Assembly (NCBI GenBank): GCA_937897985.1
Contig: CALCBD010000026.1
Coordinates: forward strand, 34,158-98,157
Length of the DNA: 64,000 bases
Source: an uncultured Paludibacter sp.
Lineage (GTDB): Bacteria > Bacteroidota > Bacteroidia > Bacteroidales > Paludibacteraceae
Reading direction: 5' to 3'
Made by a program: the position numbers and the translations under genes
Notes under the pieces: model-generated
Database searches by the model: none
Told to the model about the DNA's origin: nothing
The model's input: only the letters and a program-made list of their open reading frames with translations
In this document: piece after piece, positions 61,433 through 64,000 of the stretch
How positions within the stretch are numbered: position 1 is the first letter of the stretch
How the letters are laid out: each line of letters opens with the position of its first letter

Positions 61433-61807
61433 CTTAAAGGACTAAAAATAATTAAAGAAATTTTTCAGCAAATTTATAGCATTTACTTTAATCCTATATC
61501 ATCAGTAGTATTATTTTTTATAATTTAGAATTATTCTAAAATCTCTTGTTAATAAAACCTTGCTTACGATTTGTTACCTTATTGATTTTATGAGCATTAA
61601 GCCGATAAACAACCCGAAAGTTAAAGATTGCAAATTCAGATTTAAAATCTTCTTTTCAGATAATTTTCTGATGTTCATTTTAGTTAAAGTCAAAGAGTTA
61701 GTCATAACCGAAGTGTTTTTGGCTGACATTTTTCGACGACAATTTTAAATCTTTGGGGTTGCATGCAACTTATTAACTACCGGCTTTGAATAACAATTTC
61801 AGCTCCC
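61433..61807. other. Regulatory intergenic region upstream of the Rrf2 gene
   Basis: 375 bp between the Rrf2 and ettA genes. It holds the AATGCTATAA motif (minus strand, 61474-61483) and the perfect dyad TTTAGAAT-T-ATTCTAAA at 61524-61540. A 62-codon frame at 61560-61748 has no family character and is judged to be chance. Confidence 0.5.
61524..61540. promoter_or_regulatory. Perfect dyad resembling a Fur/PerR-type box
   Basis: TTTAGAAT-T-ATTCTAAA is a perfect 8-1-8 dyad. The inner 15 bases match the B. subtilis Per box TTATAATNATTATAA at 13 of 15 positions (12 of the 14 defined ones). It lies 92 bp upstream of the Rrf2 start. Confidence 0.4.
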
Positions 61808-63478
61808 CTACTCCATCAATTTCTTGTACCTGATACGTTTGGGCACATCGTCGCCGAGTCTTTGTTTTTTATTTTCCTCGTATTCTGAATAAGAACCCTC
61901 GAAAACAAACACTTCCGAATTCCCTTCAAAAGCAATGATATGAGTACAGATACGGTCAAGGAACCAACGGTCGTGCGAGATTACCACTGCACATCCTGCA
62001 AAACCTTCGAGACCTTCTTCAAGGGCACGTAACGTATTGACATCTATATCGTTGGTTGGCTCATCGAGCAACAGCACATTGGCTTCCGATTTCAGGGTGA
62101 GTGCCAGATGAAGCCGGTTTCGTTCCCCGCCAGAAAGTACACCGCAAAGCTTTTCCTGGTCACCACCTGCAAAATTGAAGCGCGAAAGATAGGCACGGGC
62201 ATTGATTTCGCGTCCACCCACACGGATAAATTCGGTACCACCCGAAATGACCTGATAAACTGATTTGGTAGGATCGATATCGGTATGACTTTGATCGACA
62301 TAACCGATTTTTACGGTTTCACCTATCTCAAAAGTACCTTTGTCGGCATGCTCCATTCCCATCATCATTCTGAACAATGTAGTTTTACCTGCACCGTTGG
62401 GCCCGATAATACCAACTATACCGTTTGGCGGCAACATAAAATTCAGGTTATCAAACAGGAGTTTTTCGCCGAACGCCTTGGAAACACCTATGGCTTCGAC
62501 CACTTTATTTCCCAATCGGGGTCCGTTGGGAATAAACAACTCGAGTTTTTCTTCTTTCTCTTTCTGGTCTTCATTGATCAGTCGGTCGTAGGCTTCCAAT
62601 CGGGCTTTGCCCTTGGCGTGACGGGCTTTGGGAGCCATGCGTACCCATTCAAGCTCACGTTCGAGGGTTTTACGGCGTTTGCTGGCCGACTTTTCTTCCA
62701 TGGCCATGCGGGCAGTTTTCTGCTCGAGCCATGAGGTATAGTTTCCTTTCCACGGAATGCCTTCACCACGATCGAGTTCAAGAATCCAGCCCGACACATT
62801 GTCGAGGAAATAGCGGTCGTGAGTAATGGCGATAACAGTACCGGCATATTGCTGCAGGTGATGTTCGAGCCATTCCACCGACTCGGCATCCAAATGGTTG
62901 GTGGGCTCATCGAGCAATAAAATATCGGGAGTACGCAGCAACAAACGGCACAATGCCACGCGGCGTTTTTCACCACCGGAGAGATTTTCGACCAACCAGT
63001 CTTCGGGCGGACAACGCAATGCATCCATGGCACGTTCCAATTTATTGTCGAGATTCCAGGCATCGGCATGGTCAAGCAATTCCTGCAACTCCCCCTGGCG
63101 GGCAATTAATTGATCAAAATCGGCATCGGGATCGGCAAATTGCTCGTTAATTTTGTCATACTCGGCCATCATATCCACAATTTCCTGAACACCTTCCTGT
63201 ACGATTTCCTTCACCGTTTTAGTCGGATCGAGTTTCGGATCCTGCTCCAGATAACCTACCGAATAGCCCGGCGAGAAAACCACTTCACCGTCGAACGATT
63301 TTTCGACACCGGCAATGATTTTCAACAAAGTAGACTTACCCGAACCATTCAAACCTATGATTCCGATTTTGGCACCATAGAAGAAAGAAAGGTAAATATT
63401 GTTCAATACTTTTTTTTGCGGCGGGAAAGTTTTACTTACACCCACCATCGAGAAAATAACTTTTTTATCGTCGGCCAT
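61808..63478 (-). CDS. ettA: ABC-F translational throttle protein EttA
   Basis: EttA is a ribosome-associated ABC-F ATPase that gates entry into elongation by ATP/ADP ratio. The 556-residue length matches E. coli EttA (555). It has two ABC domains: Walker A GLNGSGKST (first) and GPNGAGKTT (second), signatures NLSGGEKRR and LSGGERNR, and the inter-domain linker with KTLERELEWVRMAPKARHAKGKARLEAYD. It has no membrane part. A consensus promoter lies 84 bp upstream. Confidence 0.95.
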   Translation of the reverse strand: MADDKKVIFSMVGVSKTFPPQKKVLNNIYLSFFYGAKIGIIGLNGSGKSTLLKIIAGVEKSFDGEVVFSPGYSVGYLEQDPKLDPTKTVKEIVQEGVQEIVDMMAEYDKINEQFADPDADFDQLIARQGELQELLDHADAWNLDNKLERAMDALRCPPEDWLVENLSGGEKRRVALCRLLLRTPDILLLDEPTNHLDAESVEWLEHHLQQYAGTVIAITHDRYFLDNVSGWILELDRGEGIPWKGNYTSWLEQKTARMAMEEKSASKRRKTLERELEWVRMAPKARHAKGKARLEAYDRLINEDQKEKEEKLELFIPNGPRLGNKVVEAIGVSKAFGEKLLFDNLNFMLPPNGIVGIIGPNGAGKTTLFRMMMGMEHADKGTFEIGETVKIGYVDQSHTDIDPTKSVYQVISGGTEFIRVGGREINARAYLSRFNFAGGDQEKLCGVLSGGERNRLHLALTLKSEANVLLLDEPTNDIDVNTLRALEEGLEGFAGCAVVISHDRWFLDRICTHIIAFEGNSEVFVFEGSYSEYEENKKQRLGDDVPKRIRYKKLME

Positions 63479-63562
63479 TGATATCTGATTTTAATTTATT
63501 CTGTATATTTGTTGATTATCATTTCATTTACAGCACATTAACAAAAGGCTGTAAAACGACCA

Positions 63563-63594
63563 CAAAGATATAAAATTTGTAAGAGGGAAACAAA
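63563..63594 (-). promoter_or_regulatory. Bacteroidetes-type promoter of ettA
   Basis: On the plus strand CAAAGATA (63563-63570), 20-bp spacer, CAAA (63591-63594); on the minus strand TTTG-N20-TATCTTTG, a full consensus match. Confidence 0.8.
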
Positions 63595-63642
63595 CGGTTG
63601 GCGAATGTGCCCCATTTAAAATCACATTTTCAGAAGATAGTT

Positions 63643-64000
63643 GAACGCAAATGACGCAAATAAAACGCAAATTTTCAAAAACCATACAACATTTAAATTT
63701 GACTCAAAGCAGAAAATTGTAATTGCTTGATTTGTGAATATTTGCATGATTTACTTTCCAAAAAAAAATAAAGCTGAACGCAAATGACGCAAATAAAACG
63801 CAAATTTTTAAAAACCATACATCATTTAAATTTGACGCAAAACAGAAAATTGTAATTGCTTGATTTGTGAATATTTGTATGATTTGCGTTCAAAAAAAAT
63901 TTTAAAGGTGAACGCAAATGACGCAAATAAAACACATATTTTCAGAAACCATACATCATTTAAATTTGACGCAAAACAGAAAATTGTAATTGCTTGATTT
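63643..64000. repeat. Tandem repeat of a 133-134 bp palindromic unit (at least 2.7 copies)
   Basis: Copies begin at 63643, 63776 and 63910, each with GAACGCAAATGACGCAAAT. Copies one and two are about 90% alike by eye. In the second copy the unit has inverted ends: GAACGCAAAT at 63776 and ATTTGCGTTC at 63882-63891, extending to 16 of 19 matches. The right end is decayed in copy one. The array runs past the window edge. GAACGCAAAT is also found in the MITE-like element at 35921. Confidence 0.85.

Noticed and set aside
61560..61748. 62-codon frame upstream of the Rrf2 gene
   Set aside because: No family likeness, no promoter or ribosome-binding context, low-complexity composition.
62578..63105. 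175-codon minus-strand frame inside ettA
   Set aside because: It is in a different frame of the same strand as EttA, Trp/Pro-rich by chance, with no domain.
63643..64000. End-of-window array as a CRISPR
   Set aside because: The unit of 133-134 bp is far too long, the copies differ along their length, and no unique spacers separate them.

Overview
The window looks like a chromosomal segment of a Bacteroidota bacterium, most likely order Bacteroidales, with moderately AT-rich DNA. The signs are an ATP synthase operon in the order D-C-x-B-E-F-H-A-G, a SusC/SusD pair with an ECF sigma factor and a FecR anti-sigma factor, a type IX secretion sorting domain, an S46 dipeptidyl-peptidase, and promoters of the Bacteroidetes form TTTG-N19/20-TAnnTTTG. 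I cannot name the genus. No phage, plasmid, CRISPR array or intact insertion sequence is visible.

Layout. 1-345 is the 3' end of lepA. 562-7920 is the complete F1Fo ATP synthase operon. 8167-20621 is a polysaccharide-utilisation-like locus: ECF sigma, FecR, STN-type SusC, SusD, GH31, two SGNH hydrolases, a secreted metallophosphoesterase and GH16. 20732-25809 holds a DPP7-like S46 peptidase and a lipoprotein/outer-membrane-protein pair. 25898-29824 (minus) holds rimM, an HTH/DUF2975 pair, a MITE-like element, maf, a UbiA prenyltransferase and tRNA-Asp. 30150-35818 (plus) holds purU, an acyl-CoA synthetase, truA, an EamA transporter, rpmE2 and dps, followed by a second MITE-like element. 36102-43827 (minus) holds an OPT transporter, pullulanase, M3 peptidase and a T9SS cargo protein. 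43979-52849 holds a CBM9-like protein, pyrF, prfA, radA, three unknown proteins, two tRNA-Gln genes and tyrS.

53144-57774 (minus) is a compact redox/sulfur-type cluster: DUF134 regulator, MBL-fold hydrolase, NifX-like protein, thioesterase, C_GCAxxG_C_C protein and a CoA-disulfide-reductase/rhodanese fusion. 57920-61432 (minus) groups two YceI proteins, an outer-membrane protein and an Rrf2 regulator; the shared motif AATRCTATAA recurs four times in the intergenic DNA, which suggests a local regulon. 61808-63478 is ettA. The window ends in tandem copies of a 133-134 bp palindromic repeat.

How the genes work together. The PUL appears to sense its glycan through the STN domain of SusC, FecR and the sigma factor, import fragments through SusC/D, and cut or de-esterify them with the secreted enzymes. 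Most other genes are housekeeping. I found no system that is plainly new. The best candidates for a second look are the esterase/phosphoesterase-rich PUL, the Rrf2 motif family, the redox cluster and the three MITE-like repeat families.
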